From positions 117,166 through 181,165 of the forward strand of contig NZ_SMBZ01000002.1 of the NCBI RefSeq assembly GCF_004342685.1: a stretch of DNA of 64,000 bases, read 5' to 3'. This stretch comes from Sphingobacterium alimentarium. GTDB lineage: Bacteria > Bacteroidota > Bacteroidia > Sphingobacteriales > Sphingobacteriaceae. The notes under the pieces were generated by a model. It saw only the letters and a program-made list of their open reading frames with translations, had not been told where the DNA came from and did no database searches. A program made the translations under genes and the position numbers. This document shows positions 8,355 through 16,211 of this stretch, one piece after another. Positions within the stretch are counted from its first letter, which is position 1. Each line of letters begins with the position of its first letter.

Positions 8355-8433
8355 CGTTGTGGCAGTCCTCTATTGCATAAATTTGTATACAATCAAAAAT
8401 ATAATGGGCTTGCCAATAAGGTAAGCCTTTTTA
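8343..8433 (+). promoter_or_regulatory. trp attenuator: competing leader hairpins and terminator
   Basis: Four segments can be drawn. Segment 1, CACAAC (8343-8348), pairs with GTTGTG (8356-8361) around the leader stop codon. Segment 2, TGGCAGTCC (8360-8368), can instead pair with segment 3, GGGCTTGCCA (8406-8415), giving nine pairs with one bulged T: the antiterminator. Segment 3 also pairs with segment 4, GGTAAGCC (8420-8427), forming a GC-rich terminator stem with a 5-nt loop and a T run after it. A ribosome stalled on the Trp codons leaves segment 2 free, so antitermination; a ribosome at the stop codon covers segment 2, so termination. Pairings were made by eye, without energies. Confidence 0.8.
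8406..8433 (+). terminator. Attenuator terminator in the trp leader
   Basis: Stem GGCTTGCC (8407-8414) with GGTAAGCC (8420-8427), one G-T wobble, loop AATAA, followed by TTTTTA. It lies 53 nt before the trpD start. Confidence 0.85.
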
Positions 8434-8486
8434 TTTGGCATCAACCTAAAGACTGAATTATTAATTTTTTACATTGACCCAGCAGA

Positions 8487-9476
8487 ATGAAAGATATATT
8501 AAAGCATTTATTTGAGTACAAATCGTTCACGCGCCAAGAAGCATATGAGATCCTGACAAATATTGCGACCGGAAAATACGACAATCACCAGATTGCAGCT
8601 TTTATGACGGCCTATGGAATGCGCAGTATTCGTGTGGAAGAGTTGGGCGGGTTTCGCGATGCGATGTATGATTTATGTCTTAAAATGGATTTCAAAGGCT
8701 ATGATCTCATCGATATGTGTGGCACGGGTGGTGATGGCAAGAATACATTTAATATTTCAACGTTGGCGTCTTTTGTTGTGGCGGGTGCGGGCTACAAAGT
8801 GGCCAAACACGGTAACGTCGGTGTATCTTCAGGCTGTGGGTCATCGAATGTGATGGAACATTTAGGCTATCAGTTTACCAACGATAAAGATAACTTACAA
8901 AAGCAGTTGGATGAAGCCAATATCTGCTTCCTACATGCTCCCCTATTTCATCCAGCAATGAAAACCGTAGCACCTATCCGTCGTGCCTTAGGGATCAAAA
9001 CGTTCTTCAATATGTTAGGCCCATTGACAAATCCTGCGAATCCCAAATTTCAATCTGTGGGCGTATTTTCTTTGGAATTAGGGCGATTGTATGGTTATTT
9101 ATATCAAAACACAGAAAAACAATATAGCATTATCCACGCTTTAGATGGATATGATGAAATATCATTGACAGGAGATTTTAAAGTCATCAACAATGAAGGA
9201 GAAAGTTACTATGCGGTAGATGAATTGGGGTTTGAAACTGTAGAGGCAGAGGCGCTTGCCGGAGGTGACAACGTAGAAGAAGCTGCTCAGATTTTCAGAA
9301 ACATCATCGAAGGAAAAGGAAATTCCGTTCAAAACAACGTGGTGTTGACGAATGCAGCATTTGCTATAAAGACTTTCCATCCCGAAAAATCTTTTGGTGA
9401 CTGTTACTATGAGGCTGAAGAATCCTTATTGGGATTAAAAGCTTTAGATAGTTTGAAGAAATTGACCACTGAGTAG
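8487..9476 (+). CDS. trpD: Anthranilate phosphoribosyltransferase
   Basis: 329 residues, the normal family length. It transfers phosphoribose from PRPP to anthranilate, the second step of tryptophan synthesis. The PRPP-binding motif GTGGD is at residues 79-83 (DMCGTGGDGKNTFNIST). Other signatures are KHGNVGVSSGCGSSNVME, the anthranilate-site region FFNMLGPLTNPANP, and HALDGYDEISLTG. It is the first structural gene after the leader attenuator; usually trpE or trpG comes first, but neither is here. A 199-bp spacer separates it from trpF. Confidence 0.97.
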   Translation: MKDILKHLFEYKSFTRQEAYEILTNIATGKYDNHQIAAFMTAYGMRSIRVEELGGFRDAMYDLCLKMDFKGYDLIDMCGTGGDGKNTFNISTLASFVVAGAGYKVAKHGNVGVSSGCGSSNVMEHLGYQFTNDKDNLQKQLDEANICFLHAPLFHPAMKTVAPIRRALGIKTFFNMLGPLTNPANPKFQSVGVFSLELGRLYGYLYQNTEKQYSIIHALDGYDEISLTGDFKVINNEGESYYAVDELGFETVEAEALAGGDNVEEAAQIFRNIIEGKGNSVQNNVVLTNAAFAIKTFHPEKSFGDCYYEAEESLLGLKALDSLKKLTTE

Positions 9477-9675
9477 GCTGATTGAAGGACTAATTGACAG
9501 ATGTTTCATTCCGGTAAACATGACATAATAAATTGTCTTTCTAGCGATAGGAAGAGTCTAAAAGATAGAATGCTCGAAACCTCTGAACGACCAAGTGGCA
9601 TATTGTGGAAAGCGAAATATCTTTCGATAGTTGAATAGATACCTCCTTGCGTGGGAATGACAAGAGAATGAAAAT
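9477..9675 (+). other. 199-bp spacer inside the trp operon, possible dispersed repeat remnant
   Basis: No ORF is supportable here although the flanking genes are otherwise tightly packed. The ends carry roughly inverted CATTCC (about 9511) and GGAATG (about 9654) motifs. The right end, TTGCGTGGGAATGACA, resembles short dispersed intergenic repeats seen in many genomes. trpC, which often lies between trpD and trpF, is absent. Repeat identity is a guess without a genome search. Confidence 0.35.
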
Positions 9676-10296
9676 ATGAACAAAACATTAAAAATAAAAG
9701 TTTGTGGAATGCGAGAAACTGAAAATATTCAGCAGCTTGCACTGCAGCCTATAGATTATATGGGATTCATTTTCTATAAAAAATCAGCTCGCTTTGTCAG
9801 TCAAAATCCTAATATAGATCTTCCCGAAAGCATCAAAAAAGTTGGAGTTTTTGTAAATGCGGATAAAGAAGAAATTGAAGCAAAAATACACGATTTTGAT
9901 TTGCAAGTGGCACAACTGCATGGAAATGAAACCGCAGCTTTTTGTCAAGAAATCAAAAATTTGGGGATAGAAACCTTCAAAGCATTTGGCATTGATGAGG
10001 CGTTTGATTGGACTCCATTGTCCGAATATGTGGGTAAAGTGGATTATTTTTTATTCGACACCAAGAGCAAACAATTTGGCGGAACCGGCCAGACATTTGA
10101 TTGGTATAAATTAAAAGAGTATCCGTACGATACACCCTATTGGCTAAGCGGAGGTGTTTCTTTAGAAAACATCCAAGAAGCGGCCAATTTTGATGATAAT
10201 AGATTATATGGTTTAGATTTGAATTCGAAATTCGAAATCGAGCCCGGATTAAAAAATATAGATTCGTTAACACAAGCATTCTCAATTATAAAATGA
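9676..10296 (+). CDS. trpF: Phosphoribosylanthranilate isomerase
   Basis: 206 residues, single-domain TIM barrel. It converts phosphoribosylanthranilate to CdRP. The catalytic Cys is Cys10 in IKVCGMR, and the catalytic Asp lies in [20 protein letters not shown]. The phosphate-binding end is GGVSLENI followed by [16 protein letters not shown]. The stop codon overlaps the trpB start (ATGA at 10293-10296), so translation is probably coupled. It is a stand-alone enzyme, not fused to trpC. Confidence 0.96.
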   Translation: MNKTLKIKVCGMRETENIQQLALQPIDYMGFIFYKKSARFVSQNPNIDLPESIKKVGVFVNADKEEIEAKIHDFDLQVAQLHGNETAAFCQEIKNLGIETFKAFGIDEAFDWTPLSEYVGKVDYFLFDTKSKQFGGTGQTFDWYKLKEYPYDTPYWLSGGVSLENIQEAANFDDNRLYGLDLNSKFEIEPGLKNIDSLTQAFSIIK

Positions 10297-11477
10297 GCAA
10301 ATATCAAGTAGACAAGAGGGGTTATTATGGACCATTTGGTGGTGCATATATTCCCGAAATGCTTTATCCCAATGTGGAAGAATTGCAAAATCAGTATTTA
10401 CAAATCATGGAAGACCCGTCGTTCAAAGCAGAGTTTGAACAACTTCTGAAAGATTATGTGGGTCGTCCATCCCCGCTTTATGAGGCTAAAAGATTATCCG
10501 AAAAATATGGTGTTAAAATATTCTTAAAGCGTGAAGATCTAAATCATACAGGCGCACACAAAATCAATAATACGATCGGGCAAATCTTATTGGCGCAACG
10601 CTTAGGCAAAAAACGTATCATCGCCGAAACTGGTGCCGGCCAACATGGTGTCGCTACAGCTACAGTATGTGCATTGAAAGGTTTGGAATGTGTGGTATAC
10701 ATGGGTGCGATAGACATCGAACGTCAAGCGCCAAATGTAGCACGTATGAAAATGATGGGCGCTACCGTCGTTCCAGCGACTTCGGGCAGTAAAACACTAA
10801 AAGACGCGACAAACGAAGCGTTGCGTGATTGGATCAACAATCCTGTCGATACGCATTATATTATAGGTTCGGTGGTAGGACCGCATCCGTATCCGGATAT
10901 GGTAGCACGTTTTCAATCGATTATTTCCTTCGAAACAAAAAAACAGCTTTTAGAAAAAACAGGCAAGGAAACTCCTGATATTGTGATGGCTTGCGTGGGT
11001 GGTGGATCGAATGCAGCAGGTATGTTTTATCATTTCTTGGATGAAGTAAATGTAAAAATAATCGCTGTAGAAGCGGCTGGTCATGGAGTTGAATCGGGAG
11101 AAACGGCAGCAACTACCGCACTTGGGAAAGAAGGCGTGCTTCATGGTTCTCGTCAAATTTTGATGCAAACTGAAGATGGTCAAGTTATAGAACCCTACTC
11201 CATTTCTGCGGGTCTTGATTATCCTGGAATTGGTCCTCAACATGCTTGGTTATTCAAATCTGGTCGTGGTGAATATGTTTCTGCTACAGATGATGAGGCG
11301 ATGCAAGCTGGTTTGAGATTAACAAAACTAGAAGGCATTATCCCTGCAATTGAGAGTTCACACGCCTTGGCACATTTAGAAAAAATGAATTTCAAAGGCG
11401 ATGAAACGGTAGTGATTTGTCTTTCTGGGCGTGGTGACAAGGATTTAGATAATTACATGAAGTATTTTAATTTATAA
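10293..11477 (+). CDS. trpB: Tryptophan synthase beta chain
   Basis: 394 residues. PLP-dependent beta subunit that condenses indole with serine. The PLP lysine is Lys90 in HTGAHKINN. Further signatures are [17 protein letters not shown], the glycine-rich phosphate loop [12 protein letters not shown] and the C-terminal SGRGDKDL. It overlaps trpF by 4 nt and is followed after 2 nt by trpA, the usual coupling for a 1:1 alpha2beta2 complex that channels indole. Confidence 0.98.
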   Translation: MSKYQVDKRGYYGPFGGAYIPEMLYPNVEELQNQYLQIMEDPSFKAEFEQLLKDYVGRPSPLYEAKRLSEKYGVKIFLKREDLNHTGAHKINNTIGQILLAQRLGKKRIIAETGAGQHGVATATVCALKGLECVVYMGAIDIERQAPNVARMKMMGATVVPATSGSKTLKDATNEALRDWINNPVDTHYIIGSVVGPHPYPDMVARFQSIISFETKKQLLEKTGKETPDIVMACVGGGSNAAGMFYHFLDEVNVKIIAVEAAGHGVESGETAATTALGKEGVLHGSRQILMQTEDGQVIEPYSISAGLDYPGIGPQHAWLFKSGRGEYVSATDDEAMQAGLRLTKLEGIIPAIESSHALAHLEKMNFKGDETVVICLSGRGDKDLDNYMKYFNL

Positions 11478-11479
11478 TA

Positions 11480-12256
11480 ATGCAACTGACCAAACATTCA
11501 AACGGATTGTTGTCCATATATTTCACAGCGGGTTACCCAACTTTAGATAGTACGGTGGCAATTGCGAAAGCTTTGGAAGAAGCAGGTGCCGACTTCTTGG
11601 AAATCGGCTTCCCCTATTCGGATCCTGTTGCCGATGGCCCTACGATTCAGCATGCTTCGGAGGAAGCCTTGAAAAATGGAATGACGCTAAAAGTTCTTTT
11701 TGAACAATTGAAAGATTTACGCAAGCATGTAAGCATTCCCGTTTATTTGATGGGCTACGTGAATCCTGTTCTTCAATTTGGTGTGGAAAATTTCTGTAAA
11801 GCCTGTGCAGCAGTGGGTGTAAATGGCACTATAATTCCGGATTTACCTATATACGAGTATGAAGAATTGTACAAAACAGTTTTCGAAGAAAATGGAATCA
11901 GTAATATCTTCTTAGTAACTCCCCAAACCTCGGAAGCGCGCATTCGTAAAATCGATGATTTGACTACGAATTTCATCTATTTACTTTCGTCGAATGCAAC
12001 GACTGGTAAAAATCTAGAAGTTAAAGATCAAGCAGAAGCTTATTTCAAACGTATCAAAAAGATGGAATTGAAAAATCCATTTATCATTGGTTTTGGTATT
12101 TCTAATCAAGATACTTTCCAAAAAGCGACTACATATGCAAATGGTGCGATTGTGGGAACAGCTTTTGTAAAATTGCTAGGTGAGGAAAATTATTCAGAAA
12201 AGATTCCAGCATTTATAAAAAGCATCAAGGGAAAGACAAATCATAGAGTCCAATAA
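11480..12256 (+). CDS. trpA: Tryptophan synthase alpha chain
   Basis: 258 residues, TIM barrel that cleaves indole-3-glycerol phosphate. Catalytic Glu41 and Asp52 sit in LEIGFPYSDPVADGP. GFGISNQD and GAIVGTAFVK form the phosphate-binding end. It starts 2 nt after trpB. It is the last gene of the operon; the next gene is 220 bp away and has its own promoter. No convincing terminator is seen after it. Confidence 0.97.
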   Translation: MQLTKHSNGLLSIYFTAGYPTLDSTVAIAKALEEAGADFLEIGFPYSDPVADGPTIQHASEEALKNGMTLKVLFEQLKDLRKHVSIPVYLMGYVNPVLQFGVENFCKACAAVGVNGTIIPDLPIYEYEELYKTVFEENGISNIFLVTPQTSEARIRKIDDLTTNFIYLLSSNATTGKNLEVKDQAEAYFKRIKKMELKNPFIIGFGISNQDTFQKATTYANGAIVGTAFVKLLGEENYSEKIPAFIKSIKGKTNHRVQ

Positions 12257-12445
12257 TATTATTCGACTCTATGGTTAATATCGAATCTTATTTAAATTGA
12301 TCATTATACGCAGAATATTTTTCTAGGTATAGGAGGATCTTTGAAAAACATAGCTGCCAGTTTTAAATTAGGTTATAATCCTAAAAAGCTGCCTTAAGTC
12401 ATTATTATAAGGAATCAACATCATTCTTTAAAATCCTAAAAATCG

Positions 12446-12453
12446 TTAATTTG
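12446..12453 (+). promoter_or_regulatory. -7 region of the SDR gene
   Basis: TTAATTTG, close to TAnnTTTG, 24 nt before the ATG at 12478. The TTG at 12451 that opens the longer reading frame lies inside this box, which argues against it as a start. Confidence 0.5.
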
Positions 12454-12477
12454 TCTTCATACTTAAAACAGACAATT

Positions 12478-13218
12478 ATGAAACAGTTAGAAAATAAAGT
12501 AGCAATTGTTACAGGTGGAGCCTCAGGTATTGGAAAGGCAATTGTTGAGCTATTTATCAAAGAAGGTGCTAAAGTTGTAATCGCAGATTTAAATGAAGAC
12601 TTGGGGATTAAATTATCAGAATCATTAGGTGATGCTACTACTTTTGTAAAGGCAGATTCTTCTTCTCCAGAAGATAATAAAAAATTAGTGGATACTGCTG
12701 TTGAAAAATTTGGTGCACTACATATTGCAGTGAATAACGCTGGTATTGGTGGTGATGCCGCTATTGTTGGGGACTACAGCCTTGAGAGTTGGAAAAAAGT
12801 TATTGATATCAATTTGAATGGAGTATTCTTTGGTATGCATTACCAACTTCCAGAAATCGAGAAAGTAGGTGGTAGCATTATCAATATGGCTTCTATCTTA
12901 GGATTGGTTGGCTTTGCTAATTCTTCGGCATATGTAGCAGCAAAACACGGCGTCGTTGGATTGACTAAAACTGCTGGTTGGGAATACGGTACTCGCGGTG
13001 TTCGTATTAATGCAATAGGTCCAGGATTTATATCCACACCACTCATAGACAATAATCTAGATAAAGACACTTTAACATACCTTGAAACCCAACATGCTAT
13101 GCAACGTCTAGGTAAGCCGGAAGAAGTTGCAGAATTAGCATTATGGCTAGCTTCCAATAAGTCTTCTTTTGTAACTGGATCATATTACCCAGTGGATGGT
13201 GGCTATCTAGCAAAATAA
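12478..13218 (+). CDS. Short-chain dehydrogenase/reductase (SDR family)
   Basis: 246 residues, classical SDR. The cofactor-binding motif TGGASGIG is at residues 12-19, followed by NNAGI, catalytic Ser139 (NMASILG), Tyr152 and Lys156 (AYVAAK). IADLNED after the second strand favours NAD(H), because the acidic Asp there normally excludes NADP. PGFISTPL and the C-terminal SSFVTGSYYPVDGGYLAK are standard. The substrate cannot be read from sequence. It is monocistronic, with its own promoter and a hairpin after it. Confidence 0.9.
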   Translation: MKQLENKVAIVTGGASGIGKAIVELFIKEGAKVVIADLNEDLGIKLSESLGDATTFVKADSSSPEDNKKLVDTAVEKFGALHIAVNNAGIGGDAAIVGDYSLESWKKVIDINLNGVFFGMHYQLPEIEKVGGSIINMASILGLVGFANSSAYVAAKHGVVGLTKTAGWEYGTRGVRINAIGPGFISTPLIDNNLDKDTLTYLETQHAMQRLGKPEEVAELALWLASNKSSFVTGSYYPVDGGYLAK

Positions 13219-13245
13219 AACGGGGTGAAAATTTAAGATTGCCTT

Positions 13246-13292
13246 CCCTAAATGCGTGCATTAAGATAATTTCTATTTTTCATGCATTAGGG
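13246..13292. terminator. Long hairpin between convergent genes
   Basis: CCCTAAATGC (13246-13255) pairs with GCATTAGGG (13284-13292) with one bulged A. A T-rich run follows on the plus strand. It lies between the SDR gene and the convergent phosphatase-family gene. Confidence 0.55.
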
Positions 13293-13309
13293 AGTGCTCT
13301 CTTTTTGTT

Positions 13310-14386
13310 TTATCCTTTTTTCCTATTTACACTTTCCTCTTTCATGCCTTCTTCGATTATCTCTTCGACTTCTTCTTTCTCTTCTGTGTCTAGATGTTTC
13401 ACGTCTTTATCCTGCTCATGATTAGCTTTGTCAATATAGAATGTACAGCACATAGGAAAATGATCGGAACCTATAGAAGGCAAAATTTTCAAATCTTCAA
13501 CAAACACGTTCGCGCTATGGTATAATAAATCCAAAGGAATGCGAAAGAACCAATACTTGGCATGGAAAGTCGCCAAATAACCGCGTCCATATCGTGCATC
13601 TATTAATTCACTCGCCTTTTTGAACAATCTGGAAACGCGCGACCAAGCCACTGTATTAAAATCTCCCGTAATCACTACCGGCAATTTTTGCTTTTTAGCA
13701 CGCTTTGCTACACTCAATAGATCGCCATCGCGTTCTTTTGATGTGTCTTCTTCCGTGGGACTCGGTGGTGGCGGATGTACGCCAAAAAACACAAATCGGT
13801 AGCCATCCTCCGTTTCCAATTCAGCTTCTATGCTCGGCAAATCATCCACTACAAAGTAATGTACATGCAACTTATGTACTTTCAACTTCGTGTAAAAATG
13901 CATGCCATAGGTATTTTCTAAAGCGATTTCCTCATAATGTGGATAAACATCTTTTAATTCTTGAAAAGCATTTTCCCAATCCTGATTGCTTTCCATGGTG
14001 AGCAGGATGTCTGGATGCTCCTGGTGCACTAATTTGATTAACCGATGATACTCCGTATTGAATTGATAGACATTCACAGAAATTATTTTTACTATATCGG
14101 AATGTTCGTTTGAAACGCCGTGCTTGGTACTTCTCCAAAATTTGGTGAAGCGCACGAATATATAACAATTATAAATTATGCACCCCAATACAATCAACAA
14201 CATCCAGATACGAAAGTCCAATTCTGACCAATACAAAAATGCTAAAATTAATGTCAGCAACTGCAAAAAAAGCAATTGTGGACGTATAAAATCAGGAACA
14301 CGAAAAATCCAATGCTGATTTCTTACGAAAGGCAACAGATGCAATATCAAGAATAAAACAGTACAAACCCAAAGTGTTGTAACCAT
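13310..14386 (-). CDS. Membrane-anchored endonuclease/exonuclease/phosphatase family protein
   Basis: About 358 residues from the ATG at 14386. The frame extends to a TTG at 14431, but the ATG begins directly at the first transmembrane segment. Two or three N-terminal membrane helices (residues about 1-85) precede an EEP-fold domain. Metal and catalytic motifs are MESNQDW (Glu), FGVHPPPP, VITGDFNTVAW (Asp/Asn) and GSDHFPM (Asp/His). The C-terminus is an unusual charged tail (EEKEEVEEIIEEGMKEE). This family includes DNases, phosphodiesterases and phospholipid phosphatases; the membrane anchor suggests an envelope substrate. It is convergent with the SDR gene and divergent from the ABC exporter. 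Confidence 0.82.
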   Translation of the reverse strand: MVTTLWVCTVLFLILHLLPFVRNQHWIFRVPDFIRPQLLFLQLLTLILAFLYWSELDFRIWMLLIVLGCIIYNCYIFVRFTKFWRSTKHGVSNEHSDIVKIISVNVYQFNTEYHRLIKLVHQEHPDILLTMESNQDWENAFQELKDVYPHYEEIALENTYGMHFYTKLKVHKLHVHYFVVDDLPSIEAELETEDGYRFVFFGVHPPPPSPTEEDTSKERDGDLLSVAKRAKKQKLPVVITGDFNTVAWSRVSRLFKKASELIDARYGRGYLATFHAKYWFFRIPLDLLYHSANVFVEDLKILPSIGSDHFPMCCTFYIDKANHEQDKDVKHLDTEEKEEVEEIIEEGMKEESVNRKKG

Positions 14387-14475
14387 ATAGTGATTGAGTA
14401 AAAAAATGGACAGAATGCATAGTCGTAACAATTCTTAAAGCATTAAGTTTTATTAATTTTTAATAAATGAGACGA

Positions 14476-14483
14476 TAGATTTG
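14476..14483 (+). promoter_or_regulatory. -7 element of the ABC exporter operon
   Basis: TAGATTTG, exact TAnnTTTG, 33 nt before the ATG at 14517. Confidence 0.55.
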
Positions 14484-14516
14484 TGACGATGGACTTTATC
14501 TGCTATTTCATAGGTC

Positions 14517-15182
14517 ATGAAATACTATTTTCAATTATTACGATATCAACGTATAATACGGCAGACTGGATTACCATTATTGCTATTTGTCTTATTTGCA
14601 TTGGTAGTTTATTATTTTGCATATCACGCTGTACAAAAGTTTTCATACGCGCCCTATGTGTTGATAATCATAGTAATTTTTATATTGGAAAGAGCACACA
14701 AACGCGATAGGGTTGAGAATCTTAAAATACTTTTTGTTGATCGAAAAAAATACTTTCAAGTGAGGACAATTGAAAATGTAATTTTCATATTACCTATTTT
14801 ACTGTTAGCCACTATATCGGGGATCTATTGGATACTTCCAATTTTGATTGCTATCAGCATTTTTTACGCCGTAATTAAATCCACAATCCTTTTCACTTCC
14901 AATACAGCTATACCCACTCCTTTCGGAAAATATCCATTCGAAATGATTCGCTATTTCCGCACCTACTTATTAGCAAATTGTATTGCCATTTTTCTATTTG
15001 GGATCGGAATAATAGTTAGCAATGAGAATCTGGCTATTTTTGGAATAGCTTTAATACCTTTTTTCACAATTAATCATTTAGAAAATTTGGAACCACTAGA
15101 AGTTTTATGGAACTACAGCATGAAACCAAGTCGATTCTTATTCCATAAGATCAAAAGAATCACCTTGAAACCTATGTCTTGA
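14517..15182 (+). CDS. Membrane protein of an ABC-type exporter, larger subunit
   Basis: 221 residues with about five or six transmembrane segments (for example residues 18-35, 40-58, 88-120, 150-185). The charged N-terminus is MKYYFQLLRYQRIIRQ. I do not recognise a named family. Its place as the first of three overlapping genes ending in an ATPase argues that it is the permease of an ABC-2-like exporter. The stop overlaps the start of the next gene (TTGA at 15179-15182). Confidence 0.6.
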   Translation: MKYYFQLLRYQRIIRQTGLPLLLFVLFALVVYYFAYHAVQKFSYAPYVLIIIVIFILERAHKRDRVENLKILFVDRKKYFQVRTIENVIFILPILLLATISGIYWILPILIAISIFYAVIKSTILFTSNTAIPTPFGKYPFEMIRYFRTYLLANCIAIFLFGIGIIVSNENLAIFGIALIPFFTINHLENLEPLEVLWNYSMKPSRFLFHKIKRITLKPMS

Positions 15183-15436
15183 TAAGTCCCCTTAGTGCGG
15201 TATTGGTTATACGCGAATATGCTCATCAAGTTTTACTTCTCGTAGGCGCTATCTACCTTCTTACCTTTCTACTTATCTTGTCATATCAATTTATGAAGTA
15301 TAGCGTCTTTCCTCGCAAAATAGGCATTTTCGAGGGAATTATTTTTGCTTTGAGTGGATTATTTCCACCAATAATACTAGGACTATTTCCATACTTCTAC
15401 ACGAAAGCTATCAGAAATCTAAACGAATATTTATGA
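15179..15436 (+). CDS. Small membrane protein of the ABC exporter operon
   Basis: 85 residues with two hydrophobic segments (about residues 18-40 and 52-72). It begins at a TTG overlapping the preceding stop (TTGA) and ends overlapping the ATG of the ATPase gene by 4 nt, so all three genes appear translationally coupled. No family is recognised. It could be a second permease piece or an accessory subunit. No ATG is available in frame near the 5' end, so the TTG start is the best choice. Confidence 0.55.
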   Translation: MISPLSAVLVIREYAHQVLLLVGAIYLLTFLLILSYQFMKYSVFPRKIGIFEGIIFALSGLFPPIILGLFPYFYTKAIRNLNEYL

Positions 15437-16107
15437 TTACAATCAATAATTTAACTAAAAAGTTTGGATCGATTACCGTTTTAGACGACATAAGTATTCA
15501 TTTTGGAAAAGCCAAAGTCTATGGTATCGTCGGAGAGAATGGTTCGGGCAAAACGACATTATTTCGTTGCATCGCTGAATTAGAAAAATTTGAAGGGACA
15601 ATTGTCAGTGAGTTAATCCCCATAAGACAGCAGCTGGGCAACATTATGGCGGAGCAGTTTTTTATCAGCAAAATAACAGGAGAAGAATATATTCGGTTAT
15701 TGCTGGAAGCTCGAAGTAAAAAAGGTATCGATATTAAGTCAAGGAATATTTTCGACTTACCTCTCGATAGGTATATAGAAAGCTATTCGACGGGTATGAA
15801 GAAAAAATTAGCTATTACAGCCAGCATATTACAAAACAATGAATTTATTATCATGGACGAACCTTTCAATGGTTTGGATCTATCGAGTTGTATAATCTTG
15901 ACTGAATTAATCAAAATCTTAAAAAACAAAGGCAAAACGATTATTTTATCATCCCACATATTTGCTTCATTGACAGAATGTTGTGATGTAATTATCAAAT
16001 TAGAAAATGGAAAATTATCCAATATTATTCATCGAGAGTACTTTAAATTATTGGAGGAAGAGTTGAAATCGAAGATATTACCGCAAAATATTGCTGATTT
16101 TTTATAG
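15433..16107 (+). CDS. ABC transporter ATP-binding protein
   Basis: 224 residues, a single nucleotide-binding domain. Walker A is GENGSGKTT (about residues 34-42), the signature motif is the divergent SYSTGMKKKL (about 117), Walker B is FIIMDEPFNGLD (about 138-149), and the switch His is in ILSSHIF. The Q-loop region is degenerate, with few Gln in the expected context. It resembles ATPases of ABC-2 drug, lantibiotic-immunity or lipid exporters. It is the last gene of a three-gene coupled operon with two small membrane proteins; the substrate is unknown. Confidence 0.9.
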   Translation: MITINNLTKKFGSITVLDDISIHFGKAKVYGIVGENGSGKTTLFRCIAELEKFEGTIVSELIPIRQQLGNIMAEQFFISKITGEEYIRLLLEARSKKGIDIKSRNIFDLPLDRYIESYSTGMKKKLAITASILQNNEFIIMDEPFNGLDLSSCIILTELIKILKNKGKTIILSSHIFASLTECCDVIIKLENGKLSNIIHREYFKLLEEELKSKILPQNIADFL

Positions 16108-16165
16108 CTGTAAATTTTAGGATGAAAAGCCTGAAAATTAGCTTTTATAACACAATTTAATAGCG

Positions 16166-16173
16166 TATTTTTG
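16166..16173 (+). promoter_or_regulatory. -7 element of asnS
   Basis: TATTTTTG, exact consensus, 38 nt before the asnS ATG. Confidence 0.65.
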
Positions 16174-16211
16174 TACTTCAAAATAAGCAATATAAATTCC
16201 TAACATATAAA

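Noticed and set aside
8384..8393. TTGTATACAA palindrome in the trp leader as a repressor site.
   Set aside because: It lies in the loop between the antiterminator arms and is AT-rich; no regulator points to it.
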